Source: Nocardiopsis listeri NBRC 13360 (GTDB lineage Bacteria; Actinomycetota; Actinomycetes; Streptosporangiales; Streptosporangiaceae). From it: a stretch of 64,000 bases of DNA. A program made the position numbers and the translations under genes. Under the pieces are notes generated by a model, which saw nothing but the letters and a program-made list of their open reading frames with translations, was not told the DNA's origin and ran no database searches. Positions 1-11,964 of this stretch are shown here, in pieces. Position 1 is the stretch's first letter, and each line of letters starts with the position of its first letter. Where the stretch lies: positions 106,105-170,104 of the forward strand of contig NZ_BCSH01000006.1 of assembly GCF_001570765.1 (NCBI RefSeq), written 5' to 3'.

Positions 1-519
1 AAGTCCCTCACCTCGGGCGCCGAGGTCTCCATCGCGCTGTCCGACGGTGACAGCGGTGAGGGCATGATGGGCTTCGAAGGCGGTGGTCGTCGCACCACCA
101 CCCGTCTGCTGGACGGTGAGTTCCCCAAGTACCGTGCGCTGTTGCCGGACACCTTCAACACGGTGGCCGAGGTCGGGCGCGCGGAGTTCGTCGAGGCGGT
201 CAAGCGCGTCTCCCTGGTCGCCGAGCGCAACACGCCGCTCCGCCTGGCCTTCTCCCAGGGTGCTCTGGTCCTGGAGGCCGGCACCGGCGAGGACGCTCAG
301 GCCGTGGAGACCCTCGAAGCCGACCTGGACGGCGAGGACATCCAGATCGCCTTCAACTCCGGTTACCTGCTGGACGGTCTCGGCGCCATCGGCACCGACG
401 TGGCCCGCCTGCACTTCACCACCTCGACCAAGCCGGCGATCCTCACCGGCAAGCCGGCCGAGGAGGGTGGCGCCCCCGAATATCGCTACCTGATCATGCC
501 GGTGCGCCTGTCCGGCTGA
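1..519 (+). CDS. dnaN: DNA polymerase III sliding clamp (beta subunit), 3' part
   Basis: The window opens inside this gene; the frame is open from base 1 and gives the last 172 residues, ending in the typical MPVRL C-terminus of beta clamps. This part covers most of domains 2 and 3, with recognisable stretches such as the GEFPKYRALLP region and the FNSGYLLDGL region. The protein is the ring that tethers replicative polymerase to DNA and recruits many partners through its C-terminal cleft. Its position directly before gnd and recF matches the oriC-side order of actinomycetes. The 5' half, dnaA and oriC should lie to the left of the window. Confidence 0.95.
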   Translation, partial: KSLTSGAEVSIALSDGDSGEGMMGFEGGGRRTTTRLLDGEFPKYRALLPDTFNTVAEVGRAEFVEAVKRVSLVAERNTPLRLAFSQGALVLEAGTGEDAQAVETLEADLDGEDIQIAFNSGYLLDGLGAIGTDVARLHFTTSTKPAILTGKPAEEGGAPEYRYLIMPVRLSG

Positions 520-567
520 CGGATCCGGCAGACTCGAAGACCGATGTCCGCCACCCGGGCCGTGGCC

Positions 568-576
568 TTGTCCACT
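568..576 (+). promoter_or_regulatory. DnaA-box-like 9-mer between dnaN and gnd
   Basis: TTGTCCACT differs by one base from the actinomycete DnaA box TTGTCCACA. It lies in the 112-base gap between dnaN and gnd. A single 9-mer with one mismatch is weak evidence; it is listed because three larger palindromes of the same kind follow in recF/dciA. Confidence 0.3.
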
Positions 577-631
577 TCCCGGGCAGGTCGGCTTCCACGT
601 GTCCAGCAGGTGTCCAAGGGGGAGCCCAAAC

Positions 632-1543
632 ATGCAACTCGGAATGATCGGCCTCGGCAAGATGGGCGGCAACATGGCCGCCCGACTGCGGGAGAAGGGC
701 CACGACGTCGTCGGCTACGACGCCTCCCCCGGTGAGCGCGACGTGGAGAGCCTGGAGGCCCTCGTCGACCGACTCCAGGCCCCACGGGTCGTTTGGGTCA
801 TGGTTCCCGCCGGGGACCCGACCACGGGCACCATCGAGAAGCTGGGCGAACTCCTCTCCGAAGGCGACATCGTCATCGAGGGCGGCAACACCCACTACGT
901 GGACGACGCTCCCCGCGCCGAGGCGCTGAACGCCAAGGGCATCGGATACGTCGACGCCGGTGTCAGCGGTGGTGTGTGGGGACGCCAGAACGGCTACGGG
1001 ATCATGGTCGGCGGCCGTGAGGAGGACGTGGAGCGTCTGCGACCCCTCTTCGACTCGCTGACCCCCGACGAGGGCGGCGGCTTCGTGCACGCCGGTGCGG
1101 TCGGCGCCGGACACTTCGTGAAGATGGTCCACAACGGCATCGAGTACGGCATGATGCAGTCCTTCGCCGAGGGCTACGAACTGATGGTCGCCTCGGGGAT
1201 CGTCAAGGACGTCCCCGGCACCTTCGAGAGTTGGCGCGAGGGCACCGTCGTCCGTTCCTGGTTGCTGGACCTGCTCGGTCTCGCCCTGGAACAGGACCCG
1301 GACCTGTCGGAGCTGCGCGGTTACGTGCAGGACTCCGGCGAGGGACGTTGGACCGTGCAGGCCGCCGTGGACCTCGCGGTCCCGGCTCCGGCCATCACCG
1401 CCTCGCTCTTCGCGCGCTTCGCCTCCCGGCAGCAGGACAGCGAAGCCATGAAGGTCGTCTCCGCGCTGCGCAACCAATTCGGGGGACACGCCGTCACCAG
1501 GTCCACCGACTCCGGTGGCGAACAAGGCGAACAACAGGACTGA
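632..1543 (+). CDS. gnd: 6-phosphogluconate dehydrogenase, decarboxylating (short form)
   Basis: Predicted to oxidise 6-phosphogluconate to ribulose-5-phosphate and CO2 in the cytosolic pentose phosphate pathway. The 303-residue product starts with a Rossmann fold ([13 protein letters not shown], residues 2-14). It carries the GGNTHYVDD stretch, the GVSGGVWG substrate loop and the catalytic [16 protein letters not shown] helix. At about 300 residues it belongs to the short Gnd class rather than the roughly 470-residue E. coli type; many short forms prefer NAD. The ATG at 632 is chosen because a GGGGGAG ribosome site precedes it and the Rossmann motif begins at once. It sits between dnaN and recF, as in Streptomyces and relatives. 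Confidence 0.95.
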   Translation: MQLGMIGLGKMGGNMAARLREKGHDVVGYDASPGERDVESLEALVDRLQAPRVVWVMVPAGDPTTGTIEKLGELLSEGDIVIEGGNTHYVDDAPRAEALNAKGIGYVDAGVSGGVWGRQNGYGIMVGGREEDVERLRPLFDSLTPDEGGGFVHAGAVGAGHFVKMVHNGIEYGMMQSFAEGYELMVASGIVKDVPGTFESWREGTVVRSWLLDLLGLALEQDPDLSELRGYVQDSGEGRWTVQAAVDLAVPAPAITASLFARFASRQQDSEAMKVVSALRNQFGGHAVTRSTDSGGEQGEQQD

Positions 1544-1638
1544 TCCCTGAGACCTTCGGGGCGGCAGGGCCCGGCCCGTGCCGCCCCGCACCTTTTCCCT
1601 TTCATCACCCAGCTCCCTCGCTCCAGGAGGAAGGCCGG

Positions 1639-2769
1639 ATGTACGTTTCCCACCTGCAACTGGCCGACTTCAGGTCGTATGAATCGGCCCTGTTGGAACT
1701 CGAACCGGGCGTGAGCGTCTTCGTCGGTTCCAACGGCCAGGGCAAGACGAACCTGGTCGAGGCGATCGGTTACGTCGCGACCCTGGCCAGCCATCGGGTC
1801 TCCTCCGACACTCCGCTGGTCCGCATGGGCGCGGAACGGGCGATCGTCAGCACCCGGGTCATGCGGGACGGGCGCGACATGCTCGTCGACCTGGAGATCA
1901 ACCCGGGCAGGGCCAACCGCGCCCGGGTGAACCGGGGCGCGGCGGGGCGGCCCAGGGACATCCTCGGCATCCTGCGCAGCGTGCTGTTCGCGCCCGAGGA
2001 CCTGGCCCTGGTCAAGGGCGATCCCGGAGAGCGTCGCCGTTTCCTCGACGATCTCCTGGTGGCCCGGGCCCCACGTATGGCGGGGGTGCGTTCGGACTAC
2101 GAACGGGTGCTCAAACAGCGCAACGCCCTGCTGAAGTCGGCGTCGGCACAGTTGCGCCGGCGGGCGACCCCGGACCTGAGCACCCTGGAGGTGTGGGACT
2201 CACATCTGGCCGAGACCGGCGCGGAACTGTTGGCGGCCCGGTTGGGGCTGGTCGAGGAACTGCGTCCGTTGGTGGCGAAGAACTACGCGGGACTGACCGA
2301 ATCGGGTGGGCCGGCCGTACCCACCTATCGTTCCTCGGCCGTCGAGGAGGGGGTCGAGTCGCCGCGCGACCGTCCACAGCTTGTGGACGTCCTGCTCTCG
2401 GCCCTGGCCGAGTCCAGGGAGCGCGAGCTCCAGCGGGGGGTCGGTCTGGTGGGTCCACACCGGGACGACCTACAGCTGCGGCTCGGTGAGTTGCCCGCCA
2501 AGGGCTACGCCAGTCAGGGGGAGTCGTGGTCGTACGCGCTGGCGTTCAAGTTGTCGGCGTTCGACCTGCTCAGGGCCGATGGCGACGACCCGGTCCTGAT
2601 CCTGGACGACGTGTTCGCCGAACTCGACTCCGAGCGGCGCCGTCGCCTCGCCGAGCGGGTGCGTGACGCCGAACAGGTCCTGGTGACCGCCGCGATCGGG
2701 ACGGACATCCCCGAGGAACTCGTTGGTGCGAGGTTCGGGGTGCGCCGGGGGGTGGTCGAGGGTGAGTGA
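1639..2769 (+). CDS. recF: DNA replication and repair protein RecF
   Basis: RecF binds DNA and ATP and helps load RecA at gapped DNA through RecFOR. The 376-residue sequence opens with [16 protein letters not shown] and has a Walker A loop ([14 protein letters not shown], about residues 31-44). [10 protein letters not shown] signature is visible, followed by Walker B in [14 protein letters not shown]. The start at 1639 has a CCAGGAGGAAGG ribosome site just upstream. The end overlaps the next gene by 8 bases, so the two are probably translated together. One DnaA-box-like palindrome (2371-2389) lies inside this coding region. Confidence 0.96.
   Translation: MYVSHLQLADFRSYESALLELEPGVSVFVGSNGQGKTNLVEAIGYVATLASHRVSSDTPLVRMGAERAIVSTRVMRDGRDMLVDLEINPGRANRARVNRGAAGRPRDILGILRSVLFAPEDLALVKGDPGERRRFLDDLLVARAPRMAGVRSDYERVLKQRNALLKSASAQLRRRATPDLSTLEVWDSHLAETGAELLAARLGLVEELRPLVAKNYAGLTESGGPAVPTYRSSAVEEGVESPRDRPQLVDVLLSALAESRERELQRGVGLVGPHRDDLQLRLGELPAKGYASQGESWSYALAFKLSAFDLLRADGDDPVLILDDVFAELDSERRRRLAERVRDAEQVLVTAAIGTDIPEELVGARFGVRRGVVEGE
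2371..2389. repeat. DnaA-box-like palindrome 1 (in recF)
   Basis: CGTCCACAGCTTGTGGACG is a near-perfect palindrome whose two arms each resemble a DnaA box (TNNTCCACA), facing each other. It is read through as R-P-Q-L-V-D in recF. Two sister copies follow at 2773 and 2837. Confidence 0.5.
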
Positions 2770-3304
2770 TCCTTGTCCACAGCCTGTGGATCCGGGGTCC
2801 GGTCGTGGGCACGAGGGGTCTGGTGGGGTCGTCGGTCGTCCACAGCCTGTGGACGGCGCACCGAGCCCCGCTGCCCCGGTGGCGTCCGGGGCGGACCTGG
2901 CCCGTCAGGCCCTCGCCCGGGCCCGGGCCGAGGCTCGGGAACGCGGCGCGGTCCCGAGCGGTGCGCCGAGGGCTCGAAGGCGTGGCCGATTGCGGTCACG
3001 CAACGAGCCCCAGTTGTTCGGAGACGCGGTCCGAACCTGGCTGATCGAGCATGGTTGGCAGGAGCAGGTGGCCGTTGGAGGGGTCTTCGGTCGATGGGCC
3101 GACATCGTGGGCGATTTCAATGCCGAACATCTCCGACCCGAAAGTTATTCGGAAGGTGAACTTGTCGTTGTCGCCGATTCACCGACGATGGCGGCTCACG
3201 CACGCGCGATGGTGCGGGATCTGATGCGGCGTCTGAACGAGGAACTCGGGGACGGGGCCGTCATCACCATCAAGGTGAAGGGGCCGGGGTCCCGACGGAG
3301 GTGA
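2762..3304 (+). CDS. dciA: DUF721 protein, DciA-like
   Basis: DciA-type proteins (DUF721) act with the replicative helicase DnaB in bacteria that lack DnaC. The 180-residue product has a variable, Pro/Ala/Arg-rich first 80 residues. A conserved C-terminal domain follows, including [34 protein letters not shown] and the ending region where [11 protein letters not shown] leads to the stop. The GTG start at 2762 overlaps the recF stop by 8 bases, giving the standard recF-DUF721 coupling. Two DnaA-box-like palindromes are embedded in the N-terminal coding region, where they encode repeated P-Q-P-V-D motifs. Family assignment is firm; the helicase role is inferred from the family. Confidence 0.88.
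   Translation: MSDPCPQPVDPGSGRGHEGSGGVVGRPQPVDGAPSPAAPVASGADLARQALARARAEARERGAVPSGAPRARRRGRLRSRNEPQLFGDAVRTWLIEHGWQEQVAVGGVFGRWADIVGDFNAEHLRPESYSEGELVVVADSPTMAAHARAMVRDLMRRLNEELGDGAVITIKVKGPGSRRR
2773..2791. repeat. DnaA-box-like palindrome 2 (start of dciA)
   Basis: TTGTCCACAGCCTGTGGAT contains a perfect actinomycete DnaA box (TTGTCCACA) on the plus strand and a second box-like arm on the minus strand. It lies four codons into dciA and encodes P-Q-P-V-D. Confidence 0.55.
2837..2855. repeat. DnaA-box-like palindrome 3 (in dciA)
   Basis: CGTCCACAGCCTGTGGACG is the third palindrome of this type, 64 bases after the second and in the same reading frame, again encoding P-Q-P-V-D. Confidence 0.5.
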
Positions 3305-5680
<2,376 letters not shown>

Positions 5681-5729
5681 GTCCTCTCCGTCCCACTCGC
5701 TTCAGCAAGCTTAGAAGGGATCGACATCC

Positions 5730-8348
5730 GTGACGGATGCGAACAACCCCGACGCCCCTGAGGGCGGCTCCTCCATGGAGTCCCCGCAACGCGTGACGGA
5801 CCGGATCGAGCCCGTCGACATCCAGGTCGAGATGCAGCGCAGCTACCTCGACTACGCGATGTCCGTCATCGTCGGTCGGGCCCTCCCCGACGTCCGGGAC
5901 GGCCTCAAACCGGTCCACCAGCGCGTCCTGTACGCCATGTACGACGGCGGCTACCGCCCCGACCGCGGCTACTTCAAGTGTGCCCGCGTCGTCGGTGACG
6001 TGATGGGTAACTACCACCCGCACGGCGACAGCGCCATCTACGACACCCTGGTCCGTCTGGCCCAGTGGTGGTCGATGCGGATGCCCCTGGTCGACCCGAA
6101 CGGCAACTTCGGTTCGCCGGGCAACGACCCGGCCGCCGCCATGCGCTACACGGAGAGCAAACTCGCTCCGCTGGCCATGGAGATGCTCCGGGACATCGAC
6201 AAGGAGACCGTCGACTTCCGGCCCAACTACGACGGTCGTTCCTCGGAGCCCGTCGTCCTGCCGGCCCGTTTCCCGAACCTGCTGGTCAACGGCTCCTCGG
6301 GTATCGCGGTCGGTATGGCGACCAACATCCCGCCGCACAACCTGCGCGAGGTCGCCGAGGGTGTCTACTGGTACCTGGACAACCCCGAGGTCGACGACGA
6401 GCGGCTGCTCGACGAGCTGATGGCCCGGGTCAAGGGCCCCGACTTCCCGACCCGCGGCCTCATCGTGGGCAAGCGCGGTATCGAGGAGGCGTACCGTACC
6501 GGGCGCGGCTCCATCACGATGCGCGCCGTGGTCGAGGTCGAGGAGGACAGCCGCGGCCGCCAGATCCTGGTGATCACCGAGCTGCCCTACCAGGTCAACC
6601 CGGACAACCTCGCGCTGAAGATCGCCGACCTGGTCAAGGACGGCAAGATCAACGGCATCGCCGACGTGCGCGACGAGTCCAGTGGCCGTACCGGCCAGCG
6701 TCTGGTCATCGTGCTCAAGCGCGACGCCGTGGCCAAGGTCGTGCTGAACAACCTGTACAAGCACACCCAGCTCCAGGAGACCTTCGGCGCCAACATGCTG
6801 GCGCTGGTCGACGGGGTGCCGCGCACCCTGCGCTTGGACCAGATGATCCGCCACTGGGTCAAGCACCAGATCGAGGTCATCGTCCGTCGGACGAAGTACC
6901 TGCTGCGCAAGGCCGAGGAGCGGGCGCACATCCTGCGTGCGCTGCTGCGGGCGATGGACCGCATCGACGAGGTCATCAACCTCATCCGGGCCAGCCCCTC
7001 GGCCGACGAGGCGCGTACCGGTCTGATGGGTCTGCTGGAGATCGACGACATCCAGGCCCGGGCCATCCTCGACATGCAGCTGCGCAAGCTCGCCGCCTTG
7101 GAGCGCAACGCTCTGACCGCCGAGTACGACGAGCTGATGGCGCTCATCGCCGACTACAACGACATCCTCGATTCGGAGGAGCGTCAGCGCTCGATCATCC
7201 GCGAGGAGCTCGGCGAGATCGTCGAGAAGTACGGCGACGAGCGACGCACGCACATCATCCCGTTCGAGGGCGACATGCGCATGGAGGACTTCATCGCCGA
7301 GGAGGACGTGGTCGTCACGATCTCCCGCGGTGGATACGCCAAGCGCACCCGCATCGACAACTACCGGGCGCAGAAGCGCGGCGGTAAGGGTGTGCGCGGG
7401 GCCCAGCTCAAGCAGGACGACATCGTCCAGCACTTCTTCGTCACCACCACCCACCACTGGATCCTCTGCTTCACGAACCAGGGTCGGGTGTACCGGACGA
7501 AGGCCTACGAGCTGCCGGAGGCCGCACGCGACGCGCGCGGTCAGCACGTCGCGAACCTGCTGCCGTTCCAGCCGGGCGAGGAGATCGCGCAGATCATGGC
7601 GCTGCGTGACTACGAGGCGGCGCCGTACCTGGTGCTGGCCACCCGCGAGGGCCTGGTCAAGAAGTCGCGTCTGGCGGACTTCGACTCCGCCCGTTCTGCC
7701 GGCATCATCGCGATCAACCTGCGCGAGGACGACGAGCTCATCGCCGCACGTCTGGTCTTCTCCGAGGACGACCTGCTGCTGATCTCCAGCGACGCCCAGG
7801 CGATCCGTTTCTCGGCCTCAGACGAGTCGCTGCGTCCCATGGGTCGTGCCACCAGCGGTGTGATCGGCATGCGCTTCCTGGAGGGCGACTACCTGCTGTC
7901 CATGGACGTCATCCGACCCGGTGACGGTTCGACCGACGTCCTGGTCGCCACCGAGAACGGATACGCCAAGCGGACCCCCTCGGAGCAGTACCCGACGCAG
8001 AACCGTGGCGGTAAGGGCGTGCTGACGGCCAAGGTCGTGGAGGCCCGCGGCAAGCTGGTCGGTGCCCTGATGGTGGACCCGGAGGTCGACGAGATCTTCG
8101 CGATCACCTCCGCCGGCGGCGTCATCCGCACCGGAGCCGGTGAGGTCAAACAGTCCGGTCGTACCACCATGGGCGTCCGTCTGATGAACCTCGACAAGGG
8201 CAACAAGATCGTCGCCGTGGCCGCCAACGCGGAGGCCGCCGAAGAGGCGGAGGCCGAGGAGGTCGCGGACGCGGTCGAAGCGGCCGAGAACGCGAACGCC
8301 GACACGGGTGACGTTCAGGTCTCGGGTGAAGGCGACAACGAGGCCTAG
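5730..8348 (+). CDS. gyrA: DNA gyrase subunit A
   Basis: Breakage-reunion subunit of gyrase. The 872-residue product shows the quinolone-region helix and active-site tyrosine in [14 protein letters not shown] and [12 protein letters not shown] (catalytic Tyr in RYTE). The C-terminal beta-pinwheel contains the GyrA box QKRGGKG. The last 50 or so residues form an acidic, Ala/Glu-rich tail ([19 protein letters not shown]), a common actinobacterial extension. GTG at 5730 is taken as start because AGAAGGGA lies upstream; an ATG at 5775 is an alternative. A perfect hairpin follows the stop. Confidence 0.98.
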   Translation: MTDANNPDAPEGGSSMESPQRVTDRIEPVDIQVEMQRSYLDYAMSVIVGRALPDVRDGLKPVHQRVLYAMYDGGYRPDRGYFKCARVVGDVMGNYHPHGDSAIYDTLVRLAQWWSMRMPLVDPNGNFGSPGNDPAAAMRYTESKLAPLAMEMLRDIDKETVDFRPNYDGRSSEPVVLPARFPNLLVNGSSGIAVGMATNIPPHNLREVAEGVYWYLDNPEVDDERLLDELMARVKGPDFPTRGLIVGKRGIEEAYRTGRGSITMRAVVEVEEDSRGRQILVITELPYQVNPDNLALKIADLVKDGKINGIADVRDESSGRTGQRLVIVLKRDAVAKVVLNNLYKHTQLQETFGANMLALVDGVPRTLRLDQMIRHWVKHQIEVIVRRTKYLLRKAEERAHILRALLRAMDRIDEVINLIRASPSADEARTGLMGLLEIDDIQARAILDMQLRKLAALERNALTAEYDELMALIADYNDILDSEERQRSIIREELGEIVEKYGDERRTHIIPFEGDMRMEDFIAEEDVVVTISRGGYAKRTRIDNYRAQKRGGKGVRGAQLKQDDIVQHFFVTTTHHWILCFTNQGRVYRTKAYELPEAARDARGQHVANLLPFQPGEEIAQIMALRDYEAAPYLVLATREGLVKKSRLADFDSARSAGIIAINLREDDELIAARLVFSEDDLLLISSDAQAIRFSASDESLRPMGRATSGVIGMRFLEGDYLLSMDVIRPGDGSTDVLVATENGYAKRTPSEQYPTQNRGGKGVLTAKVVEARGKLVGALMVDPEVDEIFAITSAGGVIRTGAGEVKQSGRTTMGVRLMNLDKGNKIVAVAANAEAAEEAEAEEVADAVEAAENANADTGDVQVSGEGDNEA

Positions 8349-8369
8349 ACTGCGCGTTATACGCAGTAC

Positions 8370-8404
8370 GTCCCGTGGGGTTCGTTTCGGCGGCCCCACG
8401 GGAC
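8370..8404 (+). terminator. Hairpin after gyrA
   Basis: GTCCCGTGGGG and CCCCACGGGAC form an 11-bp perfect stem around a 13-base loop, 21 bases past the gyrA stop. It lies between gyrA and the DUF3566 gene, so it may attenuate rather than fully stop transcription. Confidence 0.6.
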
Positions 8405-8449
8405 ACACGGATCGACCCGTCCCAATGAAAGTCCAGCGGAAACGTTTCT

Positions 8450-9091
8450 ATGTCTGAGAATCAGTCGAACACCAGCAGCAAAGATTCCGACGCGGCGGGT
8501 GTCGCAGGGGACTCGAACGTGGAGACGGCGGAACCGACCGCTGCGGACTCCTCGGAGACAACGACCGCGCAGGAATCGGGGGGCACCACAGTGACGTCTG
8601 AGTCCACGCCTGAGTCCACGCCGGAACCCGAGTCCGAGGCCCGATCCACGCCCGAAGAGCCCAAGGCGTCCCCCGAGCCGACGGGACCGACCGCCGTCAA
8701 GGCGACACTGGCGAGCCGGAAGGCCCATCTGACCGTCTCCAGGGTGGAGCCGTGGTCGGTCATGAAGTTCAGCTTCGTGGTCGCCCTCGTGTGCTTCATC
8801 ATCCTGTTCGTCGCCGTCGCGGTGATCTACGCGGTCCTGTCGATGTTGGGTGTCTTCGACGAACTCACCAACATGATCAACGCTCTCCTGGAGGGTGACG
8901 GTGGTGACGACGAGCTGGGTCTGAACCCGGCAGCCTGGTTCTCGCCCGGTCGTGTCCTCGGTTACACCGGTGTCGTCGGTGCGCTGAACGTCGTGCTTCT
9001 GACCGCCCTGTCCACGGTGGGGGCGATGGTCTACAACCTGGTCGCGGACCTGGTCGGTGGCGTCGACGTCACCCTCTCCGAGGCCGAGTAG
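8450..9091 (+). CDS. DUF3566 transmembrane protein
   Basis: The 213-residue product begins with about 95 residues rich in Ser, Glu, Thr and Pro, likely disordered and cytoplasmic. The DUF3566 domain follows: a V-x-P-W-S-V-M-K-F-S-F opening, a strong membrane helix (VALVCFIILFVAVAVIYAVL), a middle segment and a second hydrophobic helix (VVGALNVVLLTALSTVGAMV) near the C-terminus. In actinobacteria this family follows gyrA almost universally, and its function is not established. The start at 8450 has no strong ribosome site. Confidence 0.85.
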   Translation: MSENQSNTSSKDSDAAGVAGDSNVETAEPTAADSSETTTAQESGGTTVTSESTPESTPEPESEARSTPEEPKASPEPTGPTAVKATLASRKAHLTVSRVEPWSVMKFSFVVALVCFIILFVAVAVIYAVLSMLGVFDELTNMINALLEGDGGDDELGLNPAAWFSPGRVLGYTGVVGALNVVLLTALSTVGAMVYNLVADLVGGVDVTLSEAE

Positions 9092-9104
9092 CCTTCGTTC
9101 GTCC

Positions 9105-9141
9105 GTCGGGCCCGGCTCTCCTGCTGAGAGCCGGGCCCGAC
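9105..9141 (+). terminator. Strong hairpin after DUF3566 gene
   Basis: GTCGGGCCCGGCTCTC pairs perfectly with GAGAGCCGGGCCCGAC (16-bp stem, 5-base loop), 14 bases after the stop. It is expected to close the gyrB-gyrA-DUF3566 unit. Confidence 0.8.
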
Positions 9142-9291
9142 GTCCGTTCCGGAACGGCCCGAGCACTGTCGGGAACGGGCTAAAATGGGAGGTGAAGAGG
9201 GACGTGGTTCGTCCCGTGTCCCCTCTCTCGTGCCAGGAGGTCTCCGGTTCGCCCAGGCCCCCGGGATGCGGTAGAGTTCCTGACGGAACGA

Positions 9292-9365
9292 GGGCGTATA
9301 GCTCAGTCGGTTAGAGCGCATCCCTGATAAGGATGAGGTCCCAGGTTCAAGTCCTGGTACGCCCA
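9292..9365 (+). tRNA. ileT: tRNA-Ile (GAT anticodon)
   Basis: A 74-base cloverleaf: GGGCGTA acceptor arm pairs with TACGCCC, with the discriminator A at 9365. The D-arm is TAGCTCAGTCGGTTAGAGC and the anticodon stem-loop has GAT at 9326-9328. The T-arm carries GGTTCAAGTCC. No CCA is encoded. tRNA-Ile downstream of gyrA is typical of actinobacteria. Confidence 0.96.
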
Positions 9366-9684
9366 CACTTTTACAGATCAGAGCCTTGCTTCTCCATTCG
9401 GAGAGTGGGGCTCTTCCTGTTTCCACCGGCATTCGACCGTGGGGCCCCACGGCGATCCCTGTCGGAGCCTGCGGCTCCCTGGCCCCGAGCGATATCGACA
9501 GGACGCCAAGTCGACAACGGTTCGAATCGCCATGTCGACTCGACCCTGACCGACGCTCCCCCGGCCGGTAGCGGCACGCCCAGAAGCTCCAGAAGTTCCA
9601 GAAGCTCCGATACGCACATGGGTGACCGGGCTCGGAGGCCACGACCGTTCGGCTGACCCTGACCGGAAGTTGATCGGCGTCCTG
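9366..9684. other. Intergenic region, 319 bases, no gene supported
   Basis: Open frames on both strands exist but have no ribosome site, no family resemblance and conflicting overlaps. The region has GTCGAC-containing motifs at about 9505 and 9535 and a short direct repeat (AGAAGCTCCAGAAGTTCCAG) near 9590. I see no tRNA-Ala here, although one often follows tRNA-Ile in relatives. Confidence 0.5.
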
Positions 9685-10125
9685 TCACAGACCGATCGCT
9701 GACTTGGGTCCCATGTAGGAACCTGCCCCGGGAAACCCGTCCTCGACCAAACGTGCGAAGTGGTCGCTGAATCCGAGGTGGGCGAGGTCCCCGGTCTTCA
9801 CGAATTCCACTCCTCGGATCGGCCGCGAGTCGAGCCCTTCCGAGATATCCCCCAGAGAACCACCCGTACGGTGAACCTCAAAGGTTATGTGCACGACGTG
9901 CAAATTCTTTTCCGAGACGATGTGGTCGCACAGATACAACAGGCGTCCAACCTCGACCTCGACCCCTATTTCTTCGCGCATCTCGCGAACCAGGGCGTCA
10001 CCGAGCGGTTCACCCTCCTCCACTCGTCCACCCGGCAAGCTCCACCTGCGCGGGCCGTCGGTGTCCTGCTCCAAGAGCAGTACCTTCCCGTCCTCGGCAA
10101 GGAGGCCTGCCACTCGTGTGTCCAT
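9685..10125 (-). CDS. NUDIX hydrolase
   Basis: A 146-residue protein with a clear Nudix box: GGRVEEGEPLGDALVREMREE followed by IG, matching G-x5-E-x7-R-E-x2-E-E-x-G at about residues 32-54. The family hydrolyses nucleoside diphosphates linked to another group; the substrate cannot be read from the sequence. The N-terminus (MDTRVAGLLAEDGKVLLLEQ) is the usual first strand. It is divergent from the broken nucleotidyltransferase-like gene and has no obvious operon partner. Confidence 0.85.
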   Translation of the reverse strand: MDTRVAGLLAEDGKVLLLEQDTDGPRRWSLPGGRVEEGEPLGDALVREMREEIGVEVEVGRLLYLCDHIVSEKNLHVVHITFEVHRTGGSLGDISEGLDSRPIRGVEFVKTGDLAHLGFSDHFARLVEDGFPGAGSYMGPKSAIGL

Positions 10126-10181
10126 GCCGGCACCCTAGCGAACGCAATGAGGCCCCGGGATCGACTGATGAACGAGAGCGA

Positions 10182-10928
10182 ACCGATGTCGTGATCGCTG
10201 CCGGGGGATGGGGAAAACGACGTTCCGAATGGTCTCGCTACCTGCTCAACGAATTATTTCCCGTGCGAGGAAACCCGGGAATCGTCCACCTCATGGATGA
10301 GATCGTCCGAATGGGCAGGGTGAGGGCCACGATGGTCCACCACCCCTACTATGAGGACTTCATCCCCTCCTGGGTCGGTCGGGCTCTGACCGATGAGCGC
10401 GGCTACGACCGGGCGGCCGCATGAACCTGCGCCCATGACCCTCGTCGGCCGAACATCGATCTGCGCTTCACCCCACAGCAGGGACCGTCCAGCGAGACCG
10501 CTCTCGGCCGCCCGAACGAGCTCTACGCGATCTACGCCGACAACCTCTATCCCGAAGGCCACCCCTTCTCGCGACTACGGAGCACGGGCGAAGGTGCGTC
10601 GGTGATCGCGCGTCCGTGCAACCGGGCAGAGGCGCCGAACCGAGGGGTGATCGTCTGCGACCGCGGGTTCATGGTGGATCTGGTGGAGAAGCCGGACGAG
10701 TCCACGGCACGTGGTCTCGAACGCCAACACGGTCCGGACGCGCTCGTGCTGTTGGAAGGACGGGCTCGTGCAGACCGGTCCTTTCTCGACTTCCTGTGGT
10801 CGTACCGCCCCGACCGCGCCATGGAAGCGAAACTGTCTCTGGCCCTCTCGGCTTACGCACGTACCCATCCGGTCCGTGTGTGCCGCATCAGTTCGTCCGT
10901 GACCGACCTCGGAGCCCCGGTGCCGTGA
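10182..10928 (+). pseudogene. Sugar-nucleotidyltransferase-like gene broken by one stop codon
   Basis: One frame runs from about 10182 to the stop at 10926 and is interrupted only by TGA at 10422-10424. The first part contains VVIAAGGWGKRRSEW, then FPVRGNPG and HHPYYEDF, which resemble the N-terminal nucleotide-binding loop of sugar-1-phosphate nucleotidyltransferases. After the stop the same frame continues with NELYAIYADNLYP, GVIVCDRGFMVDLVEKPDES and ALSAYARTHPVRV, i.e. the rest of such a fold. There is no frameshift. Without a start codon with a good ribosome site, and with the stop near one third, the gene is probably inactive. TGA recoding cannot be excluded but is unlikely. Confidence 0.72.
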
Positions 10929-10987
10929 GGGAGTGACCGGTCTTCGGGGTGGGTACTTGCCGGAGTCTCCGTCACGGCTGGTGTGGA

Positions 10988-11047
10988 ACACGACGAAGAC
11001 GACCCTGCCCGCGCTCGACCGCGCGGGCAGGGTCGTCTTCGTCGTGT
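10988..11047. terminator. Very long bidirectional terminator hairpin
   Basis: A stem of about 26 bp, starting ACACGACGAAGACGACCCTG on the left, closes over a loop of about 8 bases. It separates the plus-strand pseudogene from the minus-strand CPBP gene, whose stop codon is at the right end of the stem. Confidence 0.85.
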
Positions 11048-11913
11048 CAGCCTTCGACGCCGGCGTTCCGGGGCAGGCCCAGACGTCCGCGGGTGCAGAC
11101 CAGAAGGAACAGGGCGACCAGCAGGACCAGCCCGACCTCGATGGACGAGGCCGGGGCGCCCACGGCCACACCCTTGAGCCCCGATGCGACGTTGATCGCG
11201 GCGTGGGTGATCACCGCGGCGATCACTCCGCCTCGGGCCGTGTTGAACACGTATCCGAGGACGACGGTGAGCCCGAGGCACAGCAGGACGTACGAGGGGA
11301 AGTGGATGTTCGACTGGGACGTGCCCTCCATGAAGAACAGCGGGGCGTGCCAGACGGCCCAGATGATCCCCAGCATCACGTTCGCGGCCAGGGGGCTGTG
11401 CGCTCCCTGGAGTCGCGGCAGGGCGAAGCCTCGCCAGCCCAGTTCCTCGTTGCCGCCACCGACCAGGGCGATGACCAGGAACTGAATCGGAACGGTCATC
11501 AGGGCCTGTCGAAGGGCGGCCTCGTCAAGGTCGGCCTGACCCAGGTACACGGGCAGCGCGGCCGAGCCGGCGATGGCGAGAAGGATCAGGACGGCGGCCG
11601 CGTAGGGCATGAGTCCACCCCGGCGGCGAAGGGAGTGGCGGCGGAAGAGCGCGCCCACCCCCTGGCGGCCCTGGGTGGCCGCGGTGACGATGATCGCGGC
11701 CACCATCGGGCCGAAGGCTCCGATGACGACGGCCGGCATCGGGTCGGCGCCGGGGAACAGGCGGGGGAAGATCCACCAGGTCGTCCAGGAGAAGGCGAAG
11801 GCCAGGAGGAAGAAGACGCCGAGTCCGTGGGGGGCGACGACCGTCGTGCGGGACTGGTCGGGGGTGGAAGGTGCGGAGGACAGGGGGTGCGTGGAGGGGC
11901 TCGTTGTTGCCAT
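11047..11913 (-). CDS. CPBP family intramembrane glutamic endopeptidase
   Basis: A 288-residue multi-pass membrane protein with at least seven hydrophobic helices. The CPBP/Rce1 signature is present: GGGNEELGWRGFALPRLQ (EExxxR-type motif), then AVWHAPLFF and, near the end, VITHAAINV, supplying the catalytic Glu and His residues. The family cleaves within membranes and in bacteria often serves bacteriocin immunity or processing; the substrate here is unknown. ATG at 11913 is used; an ATG at 11925 is possible. It is divergent from a TetR gene with only 51 bases between, so that regulator is the likely controller. Confidence 0.85.
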   Translation of the reverse strand: MATTSPSTHPLSSAPSTPDQSRTTVVAPHGLGVFFLLAFAFSWTTWWIFPRLFPGADPMPAVVIGAFGPMVAAIIVTAATQGRQGVGALFRRHSLRRRGGLMPYAAAVLILLAIAGSAALPVYLGQADLDEAALRQALMTVPIQFLVIALVGGGNEELGWRGFALPRLQGAHSPLAANVMLGIIWAVWHAPLFFMEGTSQSNIHFPSYVLLCLGLTVVLGYVFNTARGGVIAAVITHAAINVASGLKGVAVGAPASSIEVGLVLLVALFLLVCTRGRLGLPRNAGVEG

Positions 11914-11964
11914 GCCCAGAAACATACACTGTTGGATTCATACATACAACGTAGGATTGCGGAT

